Origin: Dryomyza anilis
Taxonomy: Eukaryota; Arthropoda; Insecta; Diptera; Dryomyzidae
Reading direction: 5' to 3'
Length of the DNA: 64,000 bases
NCBI GenBank assembly: GCA_951804985.1
Contig: OX638135.1
Coordinates: 71,887,695 to 71,951,694 of the forward strand
The notes beneath the pieces were generated by a model. It searched no databases. It had not been told where the DNA came from and saw nothing but the letters and a program-made list of their open reading frames with translations. Below are positions 22,504 through 33,534 of this stretch, in pieces. Each line of letters starts with the position of its first letter. The first letter of the stretch is position 1. Both the position numbers and the translations under genes were made by a program.

Positions 22504-24340
22504 CTAGCTGGACCCGTGCACAGCTTCGCCCGCGCTAAGTTTTTTTAAAAGCAGAACTATATCGTTTATAAAGTGTGGATACATTTACGCCCCTTTTTTT
22601 CTTTTTAATGCATCTTTTAATGAATCGCACGGTGGACAAAAAGGAACTTTTTTGAACAATATTATATAACTTCATAACAAATCAGTACATTTCGTTTATT
22701 TTTTTTTTAGTAAATAAAAAAATATCAAGATATAGGTTTGCATTACAAAATGTTTTCTATTGATTCACAAACAATTTGTAGAAATATTTAAACTTCGATA
22801 ATTTTTTGGAAATTTTCACATTTGATTTTTCATAATCTGATCCGATATCGGTAAGATTTATTTTTTATTTTTGACCACATTGATAGTGATCTGAAATAAG
22901 TTTGTGTGAATGATGGATATCGCCTGCAGTCCTTGGAATATATTTACAAAGAAAGGCCTAATGTATGAAATTAGAAAAAAATGGTAATTTTTACCGTGTA
23001 ATTTCTCTTAATCGGGATAATATATTTTGTATATTATGCAACATTGATTGTGATTAGAAAAAACTTACTACGTATAAGGTATATCGGGGTCCTTGGAATA
23101 CATTTCCAACGAAATACACAAATGTATGAAATTAGAATAAATATGGTAATTGTTTGCCATGTAATTTCTCCTAATCCGGAAATGATATTGTGATGATATT
23201 TTTTACCACATTGGTTCTGATCATAAATAAGTTAATGCGAATAATTGGTTTAATTGCTATAAAATTATAATACTAATATTGAAATTTTTGACGTGAAATT
23301 TTAAGAAATGTGGATGAATTAATGGAATTATGGTATTTTTACACACTATAGATATAAATTTGTGTATAGGTATAAACATTGTGTACTTCGTGTGTGTTGA
23401 GTTGTGATACTTTGTTATATACCGGAGCAAGCTGAAAGCTACTTTTTCTTCAGAAGGTGTATATGGATTTGAGATATTTTAGTTATGTTCCAATATGTAT
23501 TTTCATATATATATTTCTGTATGGAATGCACACATTCTATGTGAAGAATATTAAGGTTTAATACGATCCTTTCTTGCGATTTTTATAACTCTACTCCTGA
23601 GTATGTAAAGAAATATAGTAATTTTAATGCGCCACGCTCTTTTCTCCAATCCCGTCCACATTCTAAATGACGATTGGAGTTTTATATACTCTACCCTTAT
23701 TAGGTCAGGAGTTATACCATTTTAAAAGTTTTAGCGCCACACCCATGTTTAATCGCGGCGACATTACACGTGACGATTGGAGTTTTAAATATGAACTTTT
23801 GTTTCGATTGTTGAAACTCTACTCTTAGTATGTTAGGAAATATAGCATATATTTAATGATTTAGTTATATGGGAGGTGACACGCCCATTTTTACAAACAC
23901 GCCCACATTCTATGTGACGATTACAAAGTTTAATATGTTCACTTGTTTAGATTTTTATAATTCTGCTTTTAGTAGGTGGAGTTATAGCAATATTAAAGTT
24001 TTGCTTATATGGGAGGTGCCACGCCCCATTTACCTGGGACTATGGATGTTTTTATTATGAAGCTTTGTTTCCATTTTTATAACTCTGCTCTTAGGAGGTC
24101 AGGAGTTATCGAATTTATATGTTATGGTTATATGGGAGGATCCACGCCCCTTTAAAAAAAATCCGCCCACATTTAGACAAATTATAAACAACAACAATTT
24201 ACATTTGTGAGTCAAATTTCATGACTGTGGCTATCTTAATTACACAGATATATTGAATTAAACGTTCAGTTTTGTCACACCCATGTTTATACCTTAAGAG
24301 GCGAAAAACAAAATAATGGCACAAAATTTGTATACCAATT
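22504..24340 (-). mobile_element. Second, different Helitron-like element sharing the CTAG end (block 1)
   Basis: Begins CTAGCTGGACCCGTGCACAG on the plus strand, preceded by A, so it shares the last 18 or so bases of the minisatellite Helitron but then diverges (CTTCGCCCGCGCTAAG). The interior has four or five diverged units of 130-170 bp around ATATGGGAGGTGCCACGCC between about 23490 and 24190. No Rep/helicase coding seen. The 5' TC end was not found, and the right limit is approximate because it fuses to an inverted copy of the host repeat. Confidence 0.6.
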
Positions 24341-24753
24341 GAATAGAAACTTATTAAGCTTTTTAAAAAATGACATACTAAAAATATTTTTTTTTGGTTT
24401 ATATTATGTTTTTAGTGCATTAATTCTATTAGTACAAAAAAATTTAGAGCAATTAAAATACCCAATTCTTTCTAAATTAAACAAAAAAAAAATTGTAATC
24501 CTAAATCTATTCTACTTACATGTAAATTCTTTTAAAATTATAAAATATGAAATAATGAATTTCAATAATATTAAAATCTTAAGCTAGAAACAGATAACAA
24601 TGAAATACATTATATTAAATATGGATAACTAACATATTTTTTTTCCTTGGTAATGTGGTATGGTATATTATTATTTGGGATCTTTCGAAAAAAAAACTCG
24701 TAATGAAGGATCATGGTTGGGTGGGTTCATGATACGAGAGATGCCATAACATC
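24340..24753 (-). repeat. Host repeat, inverted copy, spanning the Helitron target site intact
   Basis: Reverse of the 20613-20753 repeat, continuing past its Helitron site (ATTATATTAAATATGG) and past the site occupied at 38098 (TATAAAATATGAAATAATG near 24545). It is therefore empty at both Helitron insertion points. Confidence 0.8.
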
Positions 24754-25463
24754 TGAATTGTTGAGTATCATTGTAGGTGTGGATAGTATCGGTTTCTAGT
24801 ATTCTGTATGCATTTTTATTTTACTGTTTATGGTTTATTGGTGGTCATATACGCGTTTTAAGCAATGGCTTACTTAGCGACTCTTAAATAAAATATTATG
24901 TGCGGGTTTTGGTATGAAATTAGGTCACGAATCCCTCAACCACTGTTAGCTAGCGGCTAAAATTGGTCCCGTCCTTCCGGATCCAGAAGTATGGCTTGGG
25001 GGGGGGGGGGGGGCGATTGATTTTTTTGCACCTTTTTTCCAAATTTTTCTAAAATGCGCACCTAAGATTTATTTTGCGCCCTTTTTTATATTTTCATATC
25101 AAATACAGTAAATAATAAATTATACACAACTTTACTTCTTTAAACCAAAAAAATAGGGTGCGATCGGATCTGTGGTACCCTAGAAAAATCGAAAACCAGT
25201 GCACCTACTTTTTTGGTCATATAGGTACTCAAATAAAAGGTAATAATGCCACATTTGTAATTATATGGTTATTTTTATGATCTGATAACCATAGCGATTA
25301 AGATTTGTAATAATATAAAAAAAAATGATGTGCTGACTGTTGATATTTAAATATTTATCAAAATGAAGATGGAATTTTTAAAAAAATAAGTAAAGCTGAA
25401 ATGCTTTTTTAAAGTTTCTAGAAGTGTCCCAATAGGTAAATATAATATGTCGTTGGGAAGTAA
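24754..25463 (+). mobile_element. Truncated gypsy LTR plus hAT fragment, inverted
   Basis: 24754-24969 is the outer 216 bp of the LTR. 24978-25463 is the hAT right end, inverted, cut at a point matching 19918 in copy 1. The hAT tip lacks AGGGGC (CCTTCC is followed directly by GGATCC), and a run of 16 G lies at 24998-25013. The fragment ends GGGAAGTAA at the junction with a gag copy. Confidence 0.75.
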
Positions 25464-25560
25464 CGGTACGACGGGCCTCATGATTGCCCTGATAATCTCC
25501 TGCAGTAGCATGATCTTCATTACAATGTTCAACAGATATTTTGCAATCCAATTAAAAAAA
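25464..25560 (-). pseudogene. Gypsy gag start, copy 2
   Basis: The minus strand reads VEHCNEDHATAGDYQGNHEA then RR, a variant of the 16749-17012 gag N-terminus, cut at CGGTACG where it joins hAT sequence. Several amino-acid changes relative to copy 1 suggest that copy 1 is not the direct parent. Confidence 0.55.
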
Positions 25561-26063
25561 TATGGAAAAAATAGGTGTTTATGCTAAAAAATTAAAAAAA
25601 TTATAGAATTTATAACAAATATTTAATTGCAAAATATTTTACTTGTGTGGAGAGTATAACTATAAATTGATAACTAGTAAAGAACCAAAATGAGCGCGGT
25701 AATTCGAAAAGAAAATAATTGGATTAGAGTTTTTAATAAAACGGAAAATTTTTTTTATTAATTCACAATTACTATACTGGACAAATTGCTGTTAATATTA
25801 ACTAATATTTTGTAAAAAATATTGTACAATTGTTGACCGAAACTTGGCATTAAAAAAAACACAACGTTAATAAATAAAAGTAATCTATGAGTATAAATCG
25901 GTCGAAATTATTTAGTCTATAAACCGCCAAATATTCGAAATTCCAGAAAAGCTCATACATTTATTTAAGTTCAGAAAAAGCAACGTGAAAAACTATTTGG
26001 TGTACGGACAGAGTAAGGACATTTAGGACAGTTGAAAAATACAATTCAACATCAACATTTCCT

Positions 26064-26081
26064 GCCCCACGTAGGGCGCCA
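26064..26081 (-). other. Gypsy PBS, copy 2
   Basis: Same tRNA-Lys(CUU)-type 18-mer as at 17532-17549, with the same mismatch. Confidence 0.78.
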
Positions 26082-26088
26082 TTAATTA

Positions 26089-29000
26089 TGTAACGTGACC
26101 GGGAGAAGTGGTTATTTCTGGGCGAACATAGATCGAAGGACGCAGGCGCGGATCCAGTGGGGGGCGATGGGGCCAATAATATAATATTTTTGAGCCTCTA
26201 CAGAGGGGCGCAAAATATAGAGAAAGGTGCAAAATTGTCAAAAAAAAGCCTAAAATTGTAAATGCGCTTAATTTACAACATTTTTGTGCCTCTACAGAAG
26301 GGTGAAAAATATAGAGAAGGGGGAAAAATTTTTAAAAAAGTATAAAATTGCAAATGTCAAATGTAAGGCGCAAAATTTTCAAAAAACACAAATAGTAAAA
26401 AGCGCCTAAAATACAGAATGTTTGCGCCTTTTTAAAGATCGCAAAATATAGATAAAGGCGCCAAATTTAAAAAAAGAGCACACAAAAATTGAAAAATTAG
26501 CTTAATTTACAGAGCTTTCGATGAGATTTGATTTTAATAAGTTTTGTCAAAAAAATGATTCTGAGTTTGAAAATGAGCCAAATCGGTCCATTTTAGGAAC
26601 GCATAATTCGAAAAGTATTCAAGATATACTTATAAAATTTAAAATGTATTGTTAGAATTCACCTTAAAATATGTATTCCATAAATGGGCGTGATACGCCC
26701 ACATTTGATTTTTTTATTATTTCCTGCTTTTTAATAGTGGACAAAACAAATTTATGAAATGTTACATATGTATGAAAAGTGGGCGTGATCCACCCACATT
26801 TATTTTTCAACAATTGTTGATTATTTTTTTTGTTACTTTTATATCCATTTTTATAATATGGGGATAATATTAATAATATTCTGAGTTTGAGAATGTTCAG
26901 CAAAATTAAGAATTGTAAAAGGTCGGTATACAATTAAATAAAACGATAAAAGTTCAACAATTCAAAGTTTTAGATGTGTTGATCATAATTAAACATAAAA
27001 TATTCACAAAATATAGTTTTTAAGTATGTTCAATCGGCACTGCGCTATAAGGTTATGATTGTTTCAAATTATAATTGAAGAAGTTATTAGCAAAACAAAA
27101 AATAAAGTTTTTGCATGTAAAAAATTAACTTTTAACCAGAAATCCTTGTCTTCAACAACATTTTAGTTTTCCGTACTGTTTTAGATACCCCTTGAAGATT
27201 GGAAAAATCTGAAATTTTTACTTTTTTTCACCTGAAAATTAAATTTAAAATTTCTACTTAGGGATTGTTGCTTATGGATTTTTGTTTATATAATTTTAGT
27301 TCAAAATGTATATAAAGTAAAAACAAAGGGTACCATTCGATAACATTCGATTTTAATTTATGACCTTATTTTTATTATAGGACTGTTAAATTTTATAATA
27401 TTTTTTAATAATTATATTTGAGAAATATAAATAAAAGTTTGATTAATATTTATCAAAGTCAAAAATAATTATTGTTGATAAATATTTTCAAAAGTCAAAT
27501 ATAATTTTTATTTTAACCCTAAAAGCCTGACTTTTTTTTTGAGCTGAAAAAAATGTATGTTATAGAACTCGCGATTCTGGACAACGTTTGTTCTACCACT
27601 TTGCTCATAGGTGTTACTTACTTGAACCAGATCAACAATTCTTCGTTGGTTCCTTGCGGAACCACTGGGACTTCAAAATTCAAAAAGTGCATTTTGTACT
27701 TAAGAATTTTTAAAGCAAAAGTCAAGGAATTTTATTATGAATAATCGTGGAAAATTAAAAAAAAAACATAAACTTATGAATGAACATAAAGCCATCAAAT
27801 AAAGTTTATTTCAAACGGGAATGGGCGCAAACTGTGCCGCTTGGATCAATAAACATTTTAAAAGTCGAAGCGGGATGATTAAATCAACATCGTTGAACAA
27901 AGTTTTGATTTTCATCCGTTGGTTCCTGGCGGAACCAGTGGACATTTAAGTGTTAAATACATATTTATAAAAATCAAAATTATTTATTATTTTTGATATA
28001 TGTGGAAAAAAAATCGTTACTCCTAACAAAAAATCTCAAAATCTCCGAACAAATAAATTGGATGAGCTTTACATAACCGGATGAAGTGAAATATTTTTTT
28101 TTTTCAAACTATCTGTTTGGGTCGCAGACTAAATTAGGACGTGGTCGGACTTGTGCTACCCTAGATAAATCGAAAACTTATACACCTACCTACATGAAGG
28201 TTCTGTAGGTTCTGAAATAAAAGGTAATGATCTCACGATTAATATATAATTATTTTCCTGGTCCGATAACCCCAGTGACCTCAGGACACTTTTTAGTTTT
28301 AACAACTGAGTTAGTTTTATACAGCGAATATATAGTGTGGGTACCCAAACGAAAAGAAATTTAGTCAATTTAAAAAATGAAATATTTAATATTTTCCAAA
28401 AAAAATGTCGCCTGTTGCGCTTCTTTGATATTACTTCCCAACGACATATTATATTTACCTATTGGGACACTTCTAGAAACTTTAAAAAAGCATTTCTGCT
28501 TTACTTATTTTTTTAAAAATTCCATCTTCATTTTGATAAATATTTAAATATCAACAGTCAGCACATCATTTTTTTTTATATAATTTTATTAATCGCTATG
28601 GTTATCAGATCATAAAAATAACCATATAATTACAAATGTGGCATTATTACCTTTTATTTGAGTAAAAAAGTAGGTGCACTGGTTTTCGATTTTTCTAGGG
28701 TACCACAGATCCGATCGCACCCTATTTTATTGGTTAAAAGAAGTAAAGTTGTGTATAATTTATTATTTACTGTATTTGATATGAAAATATAAAAAAGGGC
28801 GCAAAATAAATTTTAGGGGCGCATTTTAGAAAAATTTGGAAAAAAGGTGCAAAAAAATCAATCGCACCCCCCAAGCCATACTTCTGGATCCGTCCCTGGA
28901 AGGACGGGACCAATTTTAGCCGCTAGCTAACAGTGGTTGAGGGATTCGTGACCTAATTTCATACCAAAACCCGCACATAATATTTTATTTAAGAGTCGCT

Positions 29001-29122
29001 AAGTAAGCCATTGCTTAAAACGCGTATATGACCACCAATACACCATAAACAGTAAAATAAAAATGCATACAGAATACTAGAAACCGATACTATCCACACC
29101 TACAATGATACTCAACAATTCA
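26089..29122 (-). mobile_element. Gypsy 5' LTR copy 2, split by hAT
   Basis: Same boundaries (TGTAACG ... CAACAATTCA) and the same hAT insertion point as copy 1, so it was duplicated after the hAT insertion. Confidence 0.75.
26143..28898 (+). mobile_element. hAT element copy 2
   Basis: Flanked by GAAGGACG (26135-26142 and 28899-28906). It has the same ends as copy 1, with the right tip changed to CAGGGACGGATCC. It contains the nested TTAA-bounded stretch at about 27512-27956. No transposase frame. Confidence 0.85.
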
Positions 29123-29263
29123 GATGTTATGGCATCTCTCGTATCATGAACCCACCCAACCATGATCCTTCATTACGAGTTTTTTTTTCGAAAGATCCCA
29201 AATAATAATATACCATACCACATTACCAAGGAAAAAAAATATTTTAGTTATCCATATTTAATA
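29123..29263 (+). repeat. Host repeat, block 2, up to the Helitron
   Basis: Nearly identical to 20613-20753. Confidence 0.75.
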
Positions 29264-31279
29264 CTAGCTGGACCCGTGCACGACTCGTGCCAAGATTTTC
29301 TGAATTCAAAGATATGGAGCGATTTTATTAATATAAAAAACATTTTATTATTTATATGAGGGGCCCGTGCTTAGCTGTTGAAATTTTTTTATTCGTTTTA
29401 TAAATGTGGTAACCAAATAATTCTCCGCCAAAACAACTTTTCTCAAAGACAATTTTTTCTCAGACTGCGCTTCTCCGCAGAATTATTCCCAGTAGAAATC
29501 TTCCCCGCAAAATCCACATAGAACGCTTTCCCGTAGAATTCTCAATGTAGAATTCATCCCGGTAGAATTGTTCCCGGTAGAATTCTTACCCGTAGAATTC
29601 TTCCCCGTAGAGTTTTTCCCAGTAGAAGTTTTAGTGTGGTGGGTTTTAATGTAGTAAGTTTCGGTGTACTGAGTTTAGATGTGGTGAATTTTGGAGTGGT
29701 GAGTTTAATTGTGGATAGTTTTGGTGTGGTGAGTTTTAGTGTGGTGAATTTGAGTGTGGTGAGTTTAAGTGTAGTGTTTTTAAGTGTGGTGAGTTTTAGT
29801 GTGGTCTATTATAATGTGGTGGGTTTTAGTGTGGTGAATTTTAATGTGGTCAATTATAGTGTGGTGGGTTTTAGTGTGGTGAATTTTATTGCGGTGAATT
29901 TTAGTGTGGTGAGTTTTAGTGTGGTGAATTTTAGTGTGGTGAGTTTTAGTGTGGTGAATTTTATTGCGGTGAGTTTTAGTGTGGTAAGTTTAAGTGTATC
30001 GAAATTTGAGTGTAGTGAGTTTTAATGTGGTGAGTTTAAAAGTGGTGAATTTTAATGTGGTGAAATTTTAGTGTATTGAGTTTTAGTGTGGTGAGTTTTA
30101 GTGTGGTGAAATTTTAGTGTGGTGAGTTTTAGTGTGGTCAATTTTAGTTTGTTGAATTTTTGTGTGGTGAGTTTTAGTGTGGTGAGTTTTAGTGTGGTGA
30201 ATTTTAGTGTGGTGAGTTTTAGTGTGGTGAATTTTATTGCGGTGAGTTTTAGTGTGGTAAGTTTAAGTGTATCGAAATTTGAGTGTAGTGAGTTTTAATG
30301 TGGTGAGTTTAAAAGTGGTGAATTTTAATGTGGTGAAATTTTAGTGTATTGAGTTTTAGTGTGGTGAGTTTTAGTGTGGTGAAATTTTAGTGTGGTGAGT
30401 TTTAGTGTGGTCAATTTTAGTTTGTTGAATTTTTGTGTGGTGAGTTTTAGTGTGGTGAATTTTAGTGTGGTGAAATTTTAGAGTGGTGGGTTTTAGTGTG
30501 GTGAAATTTTAGAGTGGTAGGTTTTAGTGTGGTGAATTTTAGTGTGTTGAATTTTTGTGTGGTGAGTTTAAGTGTGGTGAGTTTTAGTGTGGTGAGTTTT
30601 AGTGTGGTGAGTTTTAGTGTGGTGAGTTTTTGTGTGGTGAGTTTTAGTGTGGTGAGTTTTAGTGTGGTGAGTTTTAGTGTGGTGAGTTTTGGTGTGGTGA
30701 ATTTTAGTGTGTTGAATTTTTGTGTGGTGAGTTTAAGTGTGGTGAGTTTTAATGTGGTGAGTTTTAGTGTGGTGAGTTTAAGTGTGGTGAGTTTTAGTGT
30801 GGTGAGTTTTTGTGTGGTGAGTTTTAGTGTGGTGAGTTTTAGTGTGGTGAGTTTTTAAGTGGTGAGTTTTAGTGTGGTGTGTTTGTTTTTCTTTTTCTTG
30901 CCTTTTTTTGTTTTTCATTTAGTTTGGATTGTGGTTTTATGTGATTGGTTTTGTTTTTGTATTTTTGCTTTTGTTTTGTGTTGTGCTTTTGGTTTTTTGT
31001 TTTTAATTTTTTTTTGTGTATTTGAGTTTTTTGTTTCATGTTCGTAGCTGGTGCAAGTGCCGAGTTATATCGTATTGAAAGTTTAGGTTGTATGGGAGGT
31101 GCCACGCCTCTTTGTCCAATCCCGCCCATATATAGCCTATCATTCCTTCCAGACCATACCGCATCTGTGGTAAAAATTTCAAGGAAATCGGATCAGCCGT
31201 TTAGACGGAGAAGCGGAACAAACGTACAAACGTACAAACGGACAAACGTACAAACGAACCAACAGATTTATTATATTAA
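29264..31279 (-). mobile_element. Helitron, minisatellite family, copy in block 2
   Basis: Same start (CTAGCTGGACCCGTGCACGA after host A) and the same truncated far end as 20754-22503. It is about 260 bp longer because its minisatellite expanded. Confidence 0.8.
29627..30886 (-). repeat. 15-bp minisatellite array with an internal 273-bp duplication
   Basis: About 1.26 kb of GGTGAGTTTTAGTGT units. A distinctive variant block starting TTATTGCGGTGAG at 29961 recurs at 30234 (273 bp later), with the same irregular units following it. The block 1 array has it once (near 21450), so the expansion happened after the 8.5-kb duplication. Confidence 0.88.
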
Positions 31280-33107
31280 CTAGCTGGACCCGTGCACAGC
31301 TTCGCCCGCGCTAAGTTTTTTTAAAAGCAGAACTATATCGTTTATAAAGTGTGGATACATTTACGCCCCTTTTTTTCTTTTTAATGCATCTTTTAATGAA
31401 TCGCACGGTGGACAAAAAGGAACTTTTTTGAACAATATTATATAACTTCATAACAAATCAGTACATTTCGTTTATTTTTTTTTAGTAAATAAAAAAATAT
31501 CAAGATATAGGTTTGCATTACAAAATGTTTTCTATTGATTCACAAACAATTTGTAGAAATATTTAAACTTCGATAATTTTTTGGAAATTTTCACATTTGA
31601 TTTTTCATAATCTGATCCGATATCGGTAAGATTTATTTTTTATTTTTGACCACATTGATAGTGATCTGAAATAAGTTTGTGTGAATGATGGATATCGCCT
31701 GCAGTCCTTGGAATATATTTACAAAAGGCCTAATGTATGAAATTAGAAAAAAATGGTAATTTTTACCGTGTAATTTCTCTTAATCGGGATAATATATTTT
31801 GTATATTATGCAACATTGATTGTGATTAGAAAAAACTTACTACGTATAAGGTATATCGGGGTCCTTGGAATACATTTCCAACGAAATACACAAATGTATG
31901 AAATTAGAATAAATATGGTAATTGTTTGCCATGTAATTTCTCCTAATCCGGAAATGATATTGTGATGATATTTTTTACCACATTGGTTCTGATCATAAAT
32001 AAGTTAATGCGAATAATTGGTTTAATTGCTATAAAATTATAATACTAATATTGAAATTTTTGACGTGAAATTTTAAAAAATGTGGATGAATTAATGGAAT
32101 TATGGTATTTTTACACACTATAGATATAAATTTGTGTATAGGTATAAACATTGTGTACTTCGTGTGTGTTGAGTTGTGATACTTTGTTATATACCGGAGC
32201 AAGCTGAAAGCTACTTTTTCTTCAGAAGGTGTATATGGATTTGAGATATTTTAGTTATGTTCCAATATGTATTTTCATATATATATTTCTGTATGGAATG
32301 CACACATTCTATGTGAAGAATATTAAGGTTTAATACGATCCTTTCTTGCGATTTTTATAACTCTACTCCTGAGTATGTAAAGAAATATAGTAATTTTAAT
32401 GCGCCACGCTCTTTTCTCCAATCCCGTCCACATTCTAAATGACGATTGGAGTTTTATATACTCTACCCTTATTAGGTCAGGAGTTATACCATTTTAAAAG
32501 TTTTAGCGCCACACCCATGTTTAATCGCGGCGACATTACACGTGACGATTGGAGTTTTAAATATGAACTTTTGTTTCGATTGTTGAAACTCTACTCTTAG
32601 TATGTTAGGAAATATAGCATATATTTAATGATTTAGTTATATGGGAGGTGACACGCCCATTTTTACAAACACGCCCACATTCTATGTGACGATTACAAAG
32701 TTTAATATGTTCACTTGTTTAGATTTTTATAATTCTGCTTTTAGTAGGTGGAGTTATAGCAATATTAAAGTTTTGCTTATATGGGAGGTGCCACGCCCCA
32801 TTTACCTGGGACTATTGATGTTTTTATTATGAAGCTTTGTTTCCATTTTTATAACTCTGCTCTTAGGAGGTCAGGAGTTATCGAATTTATATGTTATGGT
32901 TATATGGGAGGATCCACGCCCCTTTAAAAAAAATCCGCCCACATTTAGACAAATTATAAACAACAACAATTTACATTTGTGAGTCAAATTTCATGACTGT
33001 GGCTATCTTAATTACACAGATATTTTGAATTAAACGTTCAGTTTTGTCACACCCATGTTTATACCTTAAGAGGCGAAAAACAAAATAATGGCACAAAATT
33101 TGTATAC
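31280..33107 (-). mobile_element. Second Helitron-like element, block 2 copy
   Basis: Close copy of 22504-24340, beginning CTAGCTGGACCCGTGCACAG. It carries the same GGGAGGTGCCACGCC subunits. The end is approximate. Confidence 0.6.
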
Positions 33108-33534
33108 CAATTGAATAGAAACTTATTAAGCTTTTTAAAAAATGACATACTAAAAATATTTTTTTTGGTTTATATTATGTTTTTAGTGCATTAATTCTAT
33201 TAGTACAAAAAAATTTAGAGCAATTAAAATACCCAATTCTTTCTAAATTAAACAAAAAAAAAATTGTAATCCTAAATCTATTCTACTTACATGTAAATTC
33301 TTTTAAAATTATAAAATATGAAATAATGAATTTCAATAATATTAAAATCTTAAGCTAGAAACAGATAACAATGAAATACATTATATTAAATATGGATAAC
33401 TAAAATATTTTTTTTCCTTGGTAATGTAGTATGGTATATTATTATTTGGGATCTTTCGAAAAAAAAACTCGTAATGAAGGATCATGGTTGGGTGGGTTCA
33501 TGATACGAGAGATGCCATAACATCTGAATTGTTG
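33107..33534 (-). repeat. Host repeat, inverted copy, block 2
   Basis: Close copy of 24340-24753, empty at both Helitron sites. Confidence 0.78.
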
